64,000 bases of DNA from Emydura subglobosa. Lineage: Eukaryota > Chordata > Testudines > Chelidae. Shown piece by piece: positions 1 to 11,419 of the stretch. Below the pieces are notes generated by a model that worked only from the letters and a program-made list of their open reading frames with translations, was not told the origin of the DNA and made no database searches. Each line of letters begins with the position of its first letter. The stretch's first letter is position 1. The stretch spans positions 56,321,849 to 56,385,848 of the forward strand of contig ML679941.1 of assembly GCA_007922225.1 (NCBI GenBank), written 5' to 3'. A program made the translations under genes and the position numbers.

Positions 1-379
1 AAGAGGAGGAAGAGAATGTTTAAGAGAAAATAGCAACTGAATAATCTTAGCACTGCTAATACAAGAATTGCTCACAGAACTAGATTCAGTTTTGTGATAT
101 AATGCATTTTTAGGGAAGACTTTTTGAAAGCACTGTAAACAGTGACAGCAAAAGGAGGGATTTCATGTTAACAGACCTGTACGATCAAAATATCACCCTG
201 GAATGCACCTGGATTTTATTTACATTGTCATAATACCAGCTGAACACAGTACATGTATGCACTTTTAAAGTGACATGCTGGCCCAAAGTACATCTTGACA
301 GATTTAAAAGTTTACATTGTATTTATATATGGAATCCTTCTGCCAGGTGGGGACGATAGCAACAGGGTCTGCATGCAAT
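1..379. other. Intergenic, nothing recognised
   Basis: AT-rich sequence without a convincing reading frame, repeat end or RNA motif. Confidence 0.5.
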
Positions 380-1495
380 AGCTAGGGTTCCTCGTAACAA
401 TACAAAACAGAACCAGTTTGAGCCCACATCCAGTCATCTGGGAAAATTAAACATCCCTGTGTCCCCTCAGAGGCAATATTTCTCCACTCAAGCACTGAGT
501 CTGTATATAGCAAAAGAAAACATTTATTAAAAGGGAAAGGGAATCCTGCATTAATTTGGAAAAACACCACAACCACACTCAGAAGCATGTAGCCCTAAGC
601 AAACATCCACCCTATGGTATGTTTGCTTCAGTTTCCCACTTTGTGCTGTGAAAGTCTGATGAACAAATATCTCTTTAACATGCCACCCCCCTTTCCCTGT
701 GTTGTAGCCCACTCATAGCTGGCTGTCCTTGGTCAACGAAGACCCAGAGTTTAGACGTGCATTCACGTGGTTTCACCTCCCACCCCTGAAAAGGTGGAGC
801 TGGGGTGCTAAGCAATGCCTCTGCTGCTGGCAGCTGCTATCCCTTTTGCCACCCCTGGCTGCTTGCTGCCCCTCTTATCTCTGCTGCTGCTCCGCTCCGC
901 CCCTGTCATCACTGCTGTTGCTTGCCAATCACTGCTACTTCTGCAGTGCCATGGTCTGAGGTTCTACCACTTAGCCCATCTTTTAATGATTTCACTGAGT
1001 AGCTAGGAACAAACTCTGCTAGTGCAGTGTCTGCATTGTCTTTAACCGCTCCCACACCAACTTCAAGGTGCCCTACCTAGATTTAATCATCAGTAAGGTT
1101 AGCTCCAATGATCACTAAATAGAAAGAATGACTGTACATTGAGTCTGATCACCACTCTAGATAAAACACTAGGGAAAACATCCAGAATTCTTTAAGTAAA
1201 GTCTACACCTTTCTATAAGAACACCTCTCCTACCCACTCCTTTCATTAGAATTTGTGCCACTATCCTCTGCTTGACGAGCGAGGTTCAATTTAGGGTGAC
1301 CCCGCCTCAATCAGGGCATGCTAAGTACAGTTCTTTATTCATATAGTAAGGTTATTCCTGCATGCAATTCTAAATTGAACTATAACCCAAAATTTGCCAA
1401 AATTGATCATTTTGGAAAAGCAGGTAAGTCTGCTAAACACCCACACAGCATAGGCGTGTCCATGCAAATATGATCTGCTCCTGAAGTTTTTTCAC
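380..1495. mobile_element. LTR-type element, copy 1
   Basis: This stretch matches, in the opposite orientation, bases 27185 down to about 26050. Shared landmarks include GGGTTCCTC near 387, TATTAAAAGGGAAAGG near 525, GGCTGTCCTTGGT near 721, the CTGCTGCTG-rich part near 820-950, and TTGATCATTTTGG near 1401. Two separated copies show a dispersed element. The A/T-rich TTTATTAAAA block and lack of coding capacity suggest an LTR or LTR plus leader. Short reading frames inside it, such as 729-959, are low-complexity Leu/Cys-rich frames from CTG repeats. I cannot fix its ends or orientation. Confidence 0.6.
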
Positions 1496-3195
1496 CCAGT
1501 TCATCACTCCATGTCAGGGGAAAGTTCATTCAGACCCTGCTTCCATAAACCATCAGTAAAATAATTAATATTTAAAGCATTTTATAGTAGTTTCTCTATA
1601 AACCATGTGGCATACATAGAATCATAATGGCACTGCATGAAAGGTTTACTGGTGCACATTTGGAATTGCTTTGAGGAAATCAAGTATCACAAACCAATCT
1701 CAATAAAACTTTTATGCTGCACCATTTAATTTATTATCTAGAGCAAGTTATGTAGAACATTTAAAAATAAAAGCCTTGGGGAACTTTTTAAAATACCCTC
1801 CACTAGGCTACAATATCTGTTTAGGGGATATTTCTTAAAAATGTGAGAGGCTGATTGTGAGTCAAGAAGACAGAGGAAATCCCCAGACAAAATTATTTGA
1901 GACTTATAAAATCCTTAGAGATGAGCCCAAGCTCTGAATGTCCAGGAATATTGGAGATGTTTATTTGAAATGTAAATCTGTATTTTGCAAATATCTGAAA
2001 CTGTATATCCAAATTTGGGGGCATTTGAAATCCCAGATCTGAGTTTTGTCATTTAGGTCCGTCTGGTGGTAATTAACTTGGTTAGTTAAACTAGAACAGC
2101 TTGCTCCACTATTTAGGGAGACAATTAAGCAATTATAAGTCTATGCTGGCTTACCAGTTTTTCCTCAGAGATAACAGCAGACTGTGAACAGTTGCTTGCT
2201 TCCTATAATATTTAAGAACAGCTACTAATTCTTTTATCCCATCAAATTTTTTCTGTCATTCTAATTGCTTGACTCATAGTCAGTCGGTCCCTCCACCTTC
2301 AATCCGCTCCCAAACAGATGTAATCATTTCTACCCTTATCCTCTCCCAGGTTTCAAATCAGATGAGGGAAAGAAATTTTGCAAGAGGTTAAAAGGCCATG
2401 GAAAATAAACAGGTTGTGAGAAATGGAATGGAGTTTCCAGAGGAAATGGGAGACTGCAGTGCAAAGTAACAGAGTAAGCACAAACAGAGTATGAGAAAGG
2501 TAAGGGAGGAGTATTTGGGACTAGAAGTAAAATAGTCTCTCTAGTAGCTAGATAGAAGAGGACCAAATAGTGAAATGAAGGTAAGTGAGAAAGGGAGAGG
2601 TGATGTTCATGAGAGCAGAAGGAAGAAGTGGGGTAGAAAGAGACAAGATAAGGGGGCTAGCACTGGGCTGCTGAAGTGAGGAAAGCTAGTTCTGCTTCCT
2701 GAGCTATTAGGACCTGGTGGAGTTGCTAGGTTATCTTCTAAATGATGGTCATTAGCTTATTCCAGTAATCTCCTGTAAGCAGGTCCCCTAGGTTACTGTT
2801 CCTCAGTGAGTTACTTGTTTTAATAAAGATAGAGACCACAATTAACTGTGATCAGAATTCCAGAGGCCATACTGACACATTTAAAAATTGATTAGACTAG
2901 ATAGATGAATGACCATTTCACTGGTGACATGTATATAGTTCATTTATTTTATGGGGCTAACTCCGTCTCTCTTGTTGAAGCGGTTCCAGTGTGGCTATAT
3001 AATGAAAGCATGATTGGAGCATGATTACAGAGTCATTCCCACTCTTCTTCCTCTGGCCCAATGGCTATTTAAGCATTTATCCCCAACAGGCAACCCCCAG
3101 ATCCAGTCTCCTTGCTCTAATCACTCTTTCATTTGTTATCTACAGTTGTCAAGTGGTGAGATGGTGGGGAAACTCCCCCCTCCCCATGTCAGAAT
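1496..3195. other. Intergenic, nothing recognised
   Basis: AT-rich at first, then purine-rich (GA-rich) between about 2390 and 2680. Reading frames here are short and non-descript. No exon, RNA gene or repeat end could be supported. Confidence 0.5.
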
Positions 3196-3345
3196 GTCCC
3201 ATAGCTCTGTGGTTAGAGCATGCTCCTGGGAGGTAGGCTTTGAATAGGAGTTTCCCTTCTCCCTTTCTGGCAGAGAGGAAGGAATTGAACCACAGTCTCT
3301 CACATCTCAGGGGAATAGCCAAACCATTGGGCTCAAATTTAGAAG
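3196..3345. repeat. Palindromic tRNA-like repeat
   Basis: The left half (3199-3256) reads like a tRNA 5' half on the + strand: TAGCTCTGTGGTTAGAGCA resembles a pol III A box. The right half (3280-3338) reads the same way on the minus strand, with AGCCCAATGGTTTGGC as an A-box-like block and GGTTCAATTCC as a B box. Two tRNA-like arms therefore face each other around a short AT/C-rich centre. It is not a functional tRNA gene: the arms are degenerate and no complete cloverleaf closes. This layout resembles an abundant turtle dispersed repeat that I recall, but I cannot name the family. Confidence 0.6.
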
Positions 3346-3765
3346 GTTGGCACCACTGCCTTCTCCTCTGGTGAGATTTTGAATGGGACCCAATCCAACA
3401 TGTGGCCGCTGAGCTCACTTCCTGGATTTGGCCCCACATGTGACTTAGGCAGCTGAATGCCTGTCTTCCCTTTGTTTGTGACTTGCTTTGGGGCATAGGC
3501 TGAAGACAGGTGTCCGGATGCCTCGAGGGAGGCAGCAGTGTGAGTGCCCAGAGGCAGAAACATAGGTGCTGAGGGAACTTTTACCCTGAAAATGTAGGCG
3601 CTGAGTGAGTTTAGGTGCCTACAGGGTTTGGCTGGAGTTTGGGCAGTGGAGCCAAAACTGGGACCTCAGTGTCTTTGTGGATCTGGGCCTTAGTGTTTTC
3701 CTCACAAAGTGTGTGATGGTTTCTCTCATTTGTCAGAATGAGAACTCCTAAAAAGCTAACTTATC
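3346..3765. repeat. Possible dispersed repeat, family unassigned
   Basis: Non-coding, with phrases such as TTTAGGTGCCTACAGGGTTTG and GGATCTGGGCCTTAGTG that recall a common reptilian repeat. No second copy was seen in this window, so the call is weak. Confidence 0.3.
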
Positions 3766-3890
3766 ATTTATTTGTATTACTGTAGTGCCAAGGAGCTCCG
3801 ATCATAGACCAGAACCCCATTGTGCTAGATGCTGAACACAGATAACACAAATGATCCCTGCCCAAAGAACTCCAAAACCCTGCTCCCTTT
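3766..3890 (-). repeat. L2-type LINE 3' tail
   Basis: Reads on the + strand as TTATTTGTATTACTGTAGTG followed by CCCCATTGTGCTAG and CCCTGCCCAAAGA. This is the reverse complement of the conserved L2-like 3' end (TTTGTACAG, CCTAGCACAATGGGG, TACAAATAA). Related copies in this window lie near 5836, 20826, 33472, 41642 and 58855 (all antisense) and 57135 (sense). Confidence 0.7.
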
Positions 3891-4499
3891 TAAATGTTCT
3901 GAGTGATGTATCTCCTACCACTTCCCCACGGAAGACTACACTCATCATCAGGAAGCGTTTTCCTCTCATTCAGCCTCATTTTCCCCTTTGTTTAGGATGA
4001 GATTATGTCTTTTAAGATACAGCGCTGTGGCATGAATGCACACTGGAGTGAGGATCAGCCGCTCATTACATGCATGCAGCATGTACTCCTCACCTCCCTG
4101 CACCCACGCAGCACTGCTGGCTACTGTGATTAATGTGGTCCTAGGCCTCCTCACCCCTCCCCACTCCTTTTGAGGGCAGTCTAGTGCTTTGCCTGCACTC
4201 CCCAAACACATGGCAGCTGGCAGAACAGGGATAGCGAAGGGGTAACTGGAGGGGTAGGGAGATGAAGCCCCTCTCTTCCCCACTTGGTGCATTCATACAT
4301 GACCAGCCTCAATCTGGACCTGGGTTTCAGACCATATCTTCTAGTTACATTCCCTTTTATTATGCTAAAGAATCTCTCCCACCTGGGGGCTCGTGACACT
4401 TAATATCCTTACATTTCCTTGACCCCAGTCACTTGGATTATATGCCTGGGCATGGGTCATAAACTGCACTAGCTGATGATCTCCTCTAGCAGTGGACAG
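3891..4499. other. Intergenic, nothing recognised
   Basis: Mixed composition. Several overlapping minus-strand frames (for example 3966-4292) have no recognisable motif and look like chance frames. Confidence 0.45.
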
Positions 4500-4832
4500 C
4501 GCCGTCCCTAGTGTACGGTGAATAGGAGCGACTGTCTGAGCCCCGTGCTTTGGGGGGCCCTGTGTGCCAGCTGCCCCCCCCTCCGGTGGGGCACTGTCAC
4601 CGCTGCCACCGATGGTAAAGGAGTGGGGGAGAGCGGGAAGGCCCACAGACCCTCCCCCATCCCCGTGGGGCGTTGCTGCCACTGCTGCCAACCGAGGGGC
4701 AGAGGGGGCAGAGTCTGTACGCCCCCCCATGGGGCACTGCCACTGCCGAGGGGGAGTGGGCGAGAGCAGGAAGGACCCACACAATGTTTTAAGGGGGGCC
4801 CACACCCCCGGGATGCAGTGGAGGGATAGTGG
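4500..4832. repeat. GC-rich imperfect tandem block
   Basis: A GC-rich block in which similar phrases recur, such as GGGGCACTGTCACCGCTGCC near 4589, GGGGCGTTGCTGCCACTGC near 4669 and GGGGCACTGCCACTGCCGAG near 4733. The long overlapping frames on both strands here follow from low stop-codon density in GC-rich DNA. It abuts the LINE fragment at 4833. Confidence 0.45.
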
Positions 4833-5115
4833 ATGAACAGTTCAGATTTGTCAGCAGCTTTAGATATGGTTGATCATAATATTTTAGACTTGAGCAGGAG
4901 TGGGTCCACTTTTACTTGTGGAGAGAACCCAAATAGTAGTTATGGGCAACTGCGTCTTTGCTCTGATGGTGCTCTCATACAGGTGCCCATACTGTCACCT
5001 CTCTTCAATGCATACATGATGCCATTGGGAAGATTAGTGAAGAGACAGGAGTTGCAATGCACACAATATACCAACTGACATCAAGCTCTATATCTCCATT
5101 ACATTGGATCTGGCT
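4833..5115 (+). pseudogene. LINE reverse-transcriptase fragment
   Basis: The translation opens MNSSDLSAALDMVDHNI, which fits the RT block seen in L2/CR1-type LINEs around DLSAAFDTVDH, where the first catalytic aspartate lies. About 50 codons later ILSPLFNAYMMPLGRLVK fits the block after the GxPQGSVLSP turn. CTQYTN at the end sits where the catalytic ADD box is expected but lacks the aspartates, and a stop follows. It is a short, decayed scrap of ORF2; clade L2 versus CR1 is not resolved. Confidence 0.7.
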
Positions 5116-5835
5116 GGAGCTGTGAACTACATCACTTTGACTATGTGAAGTTAGGGCTTGGCTGTCAGGCTCTGATTTTTTCCATCATATTATCGCCCCT
5201 TTGCACCTCTCTGCCAATACAAACTGGCCATAAAGCTAGTGTATCTGGAAATTCCCCCAGTGAAGGAGAATCCCTGGGTGGTGTACAGATGACATATAGT
5301 TCCACACCATTTCCACTTACAGCATCCAGCAGTAGGAGCATGGCCAAGGGAAAAGTGGTGTGGCTAAAGTGGTGGTGTGGCCTCTGCTCATGCTACTACT
5401 TGTAATTGTAATGGCCCTTTTCAGTTGCTAGCAGCCAGATGTAAGTCTAAGCAGCCTTGAGGCTGTTTTAACTTATGCCAGGGCCAGAACTGGTCCCTAG
5501 CCACCCCCATAATTGAGGAGCTGCGATGGTGGCATTAAGCTGTCTCCCCTCCTCCTGCCCCTCATGTCCCACAGCTCTGATAATCAGACCCTCCATGATT
5601 ACTACTAAAGATCTCCTTTGGTGAAATTAGTTTGGTGGTTTCCACTGAGTCCTTAGGGAATGTCACTAAACTGCCACACAAGTTGCTTAGAAAAGACTGA
5701 GGACTAAACTAGTCAGGGTATCCAGGTCAAGAATGAGCTGAATTAGCAGCCAAGATGAGTGGCAAAACTAACAGAATACGTACTCCTATTTACCTGACTA
5801 GAGCCAGTTCAAATATAGTTCTCCATGTTCCCTGT
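5116..5835. other. Intergenic, nothing recognised
   Basis: No repeat end or coding motif could be supported. The frame at 5145-5405 has no domain that I recognise. Confidence 0.4.
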
Positions 5836-6075
5836 GTCGTTATTTGTATTGTGGGAGCAGCACCTAGCAGCACCAGAGCCTCGTGGTCTAGACACTATAC
5901 AAACACCTAATAAAAAGATGAGCCCTGCCCCAGAGAGTTTACAATCTAAGTTTAAGATGAGCGACAACAGACAGGAGATGCAGAGGAGCACAAACAGTGA
6001 GAGTTATGAACAGCAATCATAAAATACCAGCTGCCTAACCACTGTCAAGTAGTTTGTAGGCATTACTGGCGAAGT
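5836..6075 (-). repeat. L2-type LINE 3' tail
   Basis: The + strand reads TTATTTGTATTGTGGGAGCA, CTATACAAACACCTAAT, CCCTGCCCCAGAGAG and TTACAATCTAAGT, the antisense of the L2-like tail. The following ACCAGCTGCCTAACCACTGTCAAG stretch is repeated near 58969, so the two copies share more than the tail. Confidence 0.75.
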
Positions 6076-6480
6076 GGAAGTGTGAGTCTACATTTCCCGT
6101 GCCAATATTTATGACCAATTAATCAGTTTTTAAAGGTTATTTGAATGTGATCTGTCATGTAAGAAAGAAAATACTTTCCCCTGTGCAATTCAGAAAATTA
6201 AACAAAGCTTAAATGGGCTATTTCTCTTAGCAAAACAAGAGAAATGGAGGCAGAAGGAGTTTAGTGTTGCTGATCCTATTTAATCATATTAGAGTATCTT
6301 AGTGGCTGTCAGAATGAATTTTTTTCATCAGGAGAATGTGGCTTATCAAGCACTATCAAGTTGACAGAGTGCTGTGCTCCAAGCCAAAAATAAAAAAAAC
6401 CCACAGTAGCAGGAGTAAATGAAAAGGATGCAATACTTCAAACATATCAGCTAAAGTGACAATGTCAGGTCTTGTAGAAG
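6076..6480. other. Intergenic, nothing recognised
   Basis: AT-rich, no feature supported. Its last four bases (GAAG) form the left target duplication of the next element. Confidence 0.5.
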
Positions 6481-7682
6481 TGTAAGCGGGGGAATGGGTC
6501 TGCTATTGTGGGGAACTTTCCTTGCTTATACACTACCCTGGTAGAGTTGGCTAGCAAAAGGATGAGTCCCTGCTTCCACTCTCTTTACCCAGAGGCCCAC
6601 CTGACCTCGAGGGCTCCCCTTCCACTTTCCTGTGTGGTGGGGTCCCTGTAACTCCAACAAGGCTGGGCCCAGGATTCCTGGGGCTCAACCCCCAATCTTG
6701 CCATGGTCCCTTAGGGCAGGGGCTAGGGTGTCCCCACTCTGGGGAACTAACTGCACTGGGTGCTTCCCTGACCCACTAATCATTGCATACAATGCAAAGC
6801 AATACAATTTATTAAACAAATAACAATCAAAAATCAAATTAAAAATAAGAAAAGAGGAGAAAGGTTAAAGGAAAACACCCAACACTGCCCCCTGGCATGG
6901 GGACACCACAAACAGTGTTTCTGGGGTGTAAGGGAGGTTCACAGTCTGTGTAACATGTTGCAGGCCCACTGTCCAGGCCTGGCTACGCTGCAGGGATGCA
7001 GAGAGTCAGACACTTGCTCTGGCAGTAGCCACACACCCCAGGGTCCCCCTGGTTCTCCTCAGCTGCTTACCGCACCCAGCTCCAGGCTGCTCCAGTCCCC
7101 AGCTCCTGCTCTGCTCGGTGCAGCTGTGCTCAGCTCTGCTTAGCTCGGCTCTCTGAGATGTCCCTCTGGCTCTGCTGTTGTGGGCCAGCTCAGCTCAGCT
7201 CAGCTCAGCTCCCTGGGCTCCTTCTCTGGCCTCCGCATCCAGCTCCAGACGACTCCAGCCCCAGCTCCTGCTTCGCTCTGCTTCAGTGCAGTTGCGCTCG
7301 GCTCGGCTCGGCTCTGCTCTGCTCTCTGGGATGCCCCTCTGGTTCTGCTGCTGTGGGTTGGGTTGGGTTGGGTTGGGTCAGCTCAGTTCAGCTTACTGTG
7401 CTCCTCTTCTGGCCTCCCATCTGCAGGCTGCTTTGTCCTTAGCTGGGCCCTGCTCTGCCCAGGCATGCCAAGGCAGGCAGCTCCAGCTCACATGGAGGGC
7501 GGGGCCCCTCCCACTCTCCTGGCTCCCTCATTGGCCTGCCCATCCTGTCAATCAGGCTGACCTGAGTTGGCCTCTCCCCACTGGCCCTGGGGGCTGTGTC
7601 TGCTTCAAGGTCCGGGTTACTCAAGAGATGACAACCAAAAAGACCCAATAAGTTTCATTAAGGGGCTAATAGGCCCCTTACA
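6481..7682 (-). mobile_element. Solo LTR with GAAG target duplication
   Basis: The unit starts TGTAAGCGGG and ends CCCCTTACA, giving the TG...CA and the matching TGTAAG/CTTACA ends of an LTR. GAAG occurs directly on both sides (6477-6480 and 7683-7686), as expected of a four-base integrase duplication. On the minus strand AATAAATTG near 6805 could be the poly(A) signal, so minus orientation is preferred. No gag or pol is next to it, hence a solo LTR of 1202 bases. The CAGCT, GGCTC and GGGTT runs within it are internal. Confidence 0.75.
7185..7378. repeat. Pentanucleotide tracts and G-run cluster
   Basis: Within the solo LTR: CAGCT repeated near 7188-7211, GGCTC repeated near 7297-7315, and GGGTT repeated at 7355-7377. 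The last has five GGG runs separated by TT, a strong quadruplex-forming pattern on the + strand. Confidence 0.75.
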
Positions 7683-7686
7683 GAAG

Positions 7687-9589
7687 GATTCCATTTGGAA
7701 GTCGGAAAGCACTGGAGACTAGAATGATACCCTCATAAATAGTACAGAGAATACTTCACCAAACCTTCACTTTCCCAATATATCACTGCTTCTGGAATTC
7801 TGACAACCTTTTAGATCAAATGTTTTATTCAACAAAATTTTTAACTGGAGTCAATTCTGTGACAAACTGCAGGAATACTAACCTATCAATCAAACAGAAA
7901 GGGAAACAAGATTAAAGATCATCTTTAGATGACTGCTATTCATTCAATGCCAAATGCAAAGGGTGAAAACAAATATTCAGAAACCACACTCTTAAAACAA
8001 GGTAGTGTGGATCAATAGATGGGACAACATTCGTGTACTGAAGATCGATAAAAGAAAATAGAGCCGGAGAGTCTAAAAAACCCATCCTATGATTTAGTAG
8101 CATTATTGTACAATATAAAGAATAGTAAGCCACAAAACTCAGAGTCAGTGATGAACAGGCTGAAATACAGCCAGTCCTGGAATTATTAGAGCAGAGAAAA
8201 TTTGGAACTTGGATAAAAAAAGATTTGCTAAAAGAGTAACACATGATAGCTGGTGAGACTGCAACTCTTTTTAATGCACGTACTACAAGTATGGGGCCAA
8301 CAGAGCTCACTCAGCACAGGACCCATGCTGGGGCAGAACGTGACTCAAAGGGGCCAAACCAGCCCTGCCATAACTCCAAATAGCTGAAGGATTGTTCTAA
8401 ATTATACCAGTTAGTTAAAACAGTCCCCTAAAGACCACAACACAGGCTGGGGAACACCAGAGTGCAGCTCTACCGCCCTCACCTGTCCATGATTACCCAG
8501 AAAAGGCCCCTGTGCCTCATGGGGTGTGGAAAAAAGAAGGTGGTATAGAACCACATAGGCCCATTTTAAACCACCCTGAATACCCAGCTGCCCTGTCAGG
8601 GTAGGTCTCTATCACTTGTGCACCACTGAAGTGGCACAAAGACCTGGAACCAAGCCCCAGGGCTGGATTTTTAAGTCCAGTGATTTCTGGTCAAATCCTG
8701 ATGAAGTCACAGGTCAGTAATGGACATTTGTGAACACTGGGCCATTGAAAGTCTCTGCACAAGAAAACCCAGGAAGTGGATAACACAGCTGATGTGAGAA
8801 TAGGAATGCGCTAGCAGGGCAGTGTGGTGGAAGCTCAGGCTATTCCTTTCATCCCCTTGCCAGATTTACCCCACAGTAAAATACATGAAGACTGTTGTTT
8901 GGTCTGTCAGCATGTTAAAAGAGTCCTTTTGTAGTAAATTTAGTTCCTTTGCAAATTTGTTTTAGCAACTTCTTCCCACACACTGTCAGTGTCTCATTTA
9001 CGTTTCTATATTTAAAGCTGAGCAGCAAATGTGTTTTTTTTAATAAGATCCTGTAATCATAATTATGGGTTGAATATCTCCCATAGCAAGAGGCAGCAAA
9101 GCATTCAACACACATACGATTGTTAGCTTACTTTGTGGGAGATCTTTGTCCCCGCAGACAATGTCTTATGACATTATGGCAGCCACAGCACTCTGCTGGA
9201 CCATAGACCAGCCCCTGGGGAAGTGGATGGATTATCCAGGCTTGAAGAAGTTTTAAAATATATTTGGACTGTAATAGTTCTAGACATGGACTAGCTTTTC
9301 ATTATGTATGTACCGGACCTAGTGTAATGGGTCTCTGAACCTTGACTGGACGTCTAGCCACTACCACATTACCAATTATTATTCATAATAATAGGCTGGA
9401 TAGCCCAGGATTGCAGCCTGAATAGAAAAAATAGAGAACTCTGAGATGGGTCTGAAGGTGGGCTGGAGGCAGGGGGTCACTGATGGAGGAGGCAGGAGGT
9501 GTGTAACATGGTCAAGTCTTAAGCAATGTTTTCTGAATGGTAAGCAAGGAGTACAGCAGCGACTATCCCCATCCTACAGTAATTGTCCT
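7687..9589. other. Intergenic, nothing recognised
   Basis: No convincing coding frame or repeat end. The frame at 7936-8310 (minus) has no recognisable domain. Confidence 0.4.
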
Positions 9590-9649
9590 GTAAGTTTTCT
9601 GTTTTTTCCAGGAAATGTTGCTAACCGCAGTAGTGCTGTAATGTTTGTG

Positions 9650-10740
9650 CACTGTGGGATGGGCTTACTTTTATTTGTCTTCTGCTTTTGAACTCCGCTT
9701 CTGGTCCCGGGAATCAAGCAGTGACTGGTGGGATTGCATTGTTATGAAGGTGTGGGATGACAATCAGTGGCTGCAGACCTTTCGTATGCGAAAGGCCACT
9801 TTCTTTGAACTTTGCAGAGAGTTCTCCCCAGCCCTGAAGCACATGAATATTCGCTTGAGACCAGCTCTGACAGTGGAGAAGAGAGTTGCCATCGCTCTGT
9901 GGAAGCTAGCAACGCGAGACTACTACCGGTCAGTTGGGAATCAATTCGGAGTCGGTAAATCCACCGTGGGAGCAGCTGTGATACAAGTGTGCAGGGGCAT
10001 TAATAGACTTCTGCTAAGGAGGGTAGTGACTTTGGGAAATGTGGAGGACACAGTGGAAGGCTTTTCTGCAGTGGGGTTCCCAAACTGTGGCGGGCCATAG
10101 ATGGCATGCACATCCCTATCTGAGCCTTGGACCACCTTGCCACAGAATACATAAATCGAAAGGGATACTTCTCAATGGTGTTGCAGGCCCTTGTGGATCA
10201 CAGGGGATGCTTCACCAACATCAGTGTGGGGTGGTCTGGAAGGGTGCATGACACGCTCATCTTTAGGAACTCAGATCTGTTCAGAATGATGCAGGCGGGC
10301 ACTTTCTTCCCTGACCAAAAATAAATATTGGTGATGTTGAAATGCCAATAGTGATCCTGGGGGATCCTGCTTACCTCTTGCTCCCCTGGCTAATGAAGCC
10401 CTGTGCTGGGCACCTGGACAGTGAGAAGGAGCATTTTAATAATAGGCTCAGCTACTGCAGAATGGTGATGGAACGTGCATTTGGACATTTAAAGGCATAT
10501 TGGTGCAGTCTGCTCACTAGGTTAGACCTCACTGAAAAAAAATCCCAGTAGTTATCTCTGCCTGCTGTGTGCTCTATAATGTCTGTGAGACAAAAGGGGA
10601 GAAGTTCCCTTTGGATTGGGTTGTGGAGGCAGATAGGCTGGCTGCAAATTTTGAGCAGTCAGATGCCACTGCAATACTGGGAGCCAATCGCAGAGCGCTG
10701 CACCTCAGGGAAGCATTAAAAAACCGCTCTTGCAACGAGA
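9650..10740 (+). pseudogene. Harbinger transposase (HARBI1-like), broken
   Basis: Family role: DDE endonuclease that cuts and pastes Harbinger DNA in the nucleus with a Myb/SANT partner. The N-terminal part contains FRMRKATFFELCREFSP and a helix-turn-helix-like run ending YYRSVGNQFGVGKSTV. The three catalytic acids are still legible: D at 10100-10102 (IDGMHIPI), D at 10250-10252 (GRVHDTLIF) and E at 10471-10473 (VMERAFGHLK). The reading frame changes near 10092-10099 and near 10321, a stop lies at 10121, and more stops follow 10548. A possible poly(A) signal AATAAA lies at about 10855. It is a pseudogene copy, not the host HARBI1 gene. Confidence 0.9.
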
Positions 10741-11019
10741 CACAATAGTAATGTGCGTCGCTTATCTGTGCTGTGCTTTCACTTCGCATTCCCTACCTAT
10801 CCCCACTGATCCAGTTCCTCCCACCTTCCCTCTCCCTTTATTCCCTTGTTATCAATAAACAGTAATGAATTGTAAAGCAGTACTTTTTTATTGATGATCC
10901 TTTGCAGAGGGGGGAAAAGGAAGATAATTGAATGTTCCACATGCATTGTGTGGGGCCTGAGAGGGGATACAGAGCCCATTTTAGCTGTGCACACTCGAAG
11001 AATGACACATTCCCACTCC

Positions 11020-11419
11020 TTAAAGGGACCGTCGCCTCTTTCTGCTCCCCTTAACTGGTGAGGAGTGTAGCACATACTGCACCCTGCTCAACCTCCTCCT
11101 AGACCACTTAGGGATGGGGGCTAGGAAAGAGTGCGTTAGCTCAGAGTCTTGCGGGGGTTGCAGAGGGAGTCTCTCTTGCCACTGAGCTTCCTGAAGCTCA
11201 ACCAGATGCCTCAACACGTCTGACGGATCACATATAGTACAAAGCATCTCATCTTGTGTGGAACGCTCATACTCCTGTGCTGCCTTTCTGTTGTCTATGT
11301 CCATGTTCAGACTGTCAGATAATGAAATCCTCCACGCTCTTAGCTCTGTATCAGCAGTCGCAGAGGCATTCATTATCTCATTAAACATGTCATCCTGAGA
11401 TTTTTTTTCGCCTTCTTAT
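11020..11419 (-). pseudogene. Harbinger Myb/SANT-like partner, second exon
   Basis: Read on minus, an acceptor-like TTGCAG ends at 11420 and the following frame gives ASATADTELRAWRISLSDSLN and RHLVELQEAQWQERLPLQPP. This is the C-terminal dimerisation-type region usual in these partner proteins (blocks like RAWR and LVELQE..Q..RLPLQP). It lies about one kilobase downstream of the SANT exon on the same strand, consistent with an intron between. The frame ends in a basic KGSRKRRRS stretch. The early part of the exon contains an A-run that may shift the frame. Confidence 0.7.

Noticed and set aside
3196..3256. Possible functional tRNA gene
   Set aside because: Only an A-box-like arm is present on the + strand; no complete cloverleaf or B box in the same orientation at tRNA spacing.
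4365..4836. Overlapping 90-146 codon frames on both strands
   Set aside because: GC-rich imperfect tandem block; frames on both strands at once and no domain.
7158..7651. Frames of 94-157 codons rich in Ser/Leu/Ala
   Set aside because: They translate the CAGCT and GGCTC repeats of the solo LTR.
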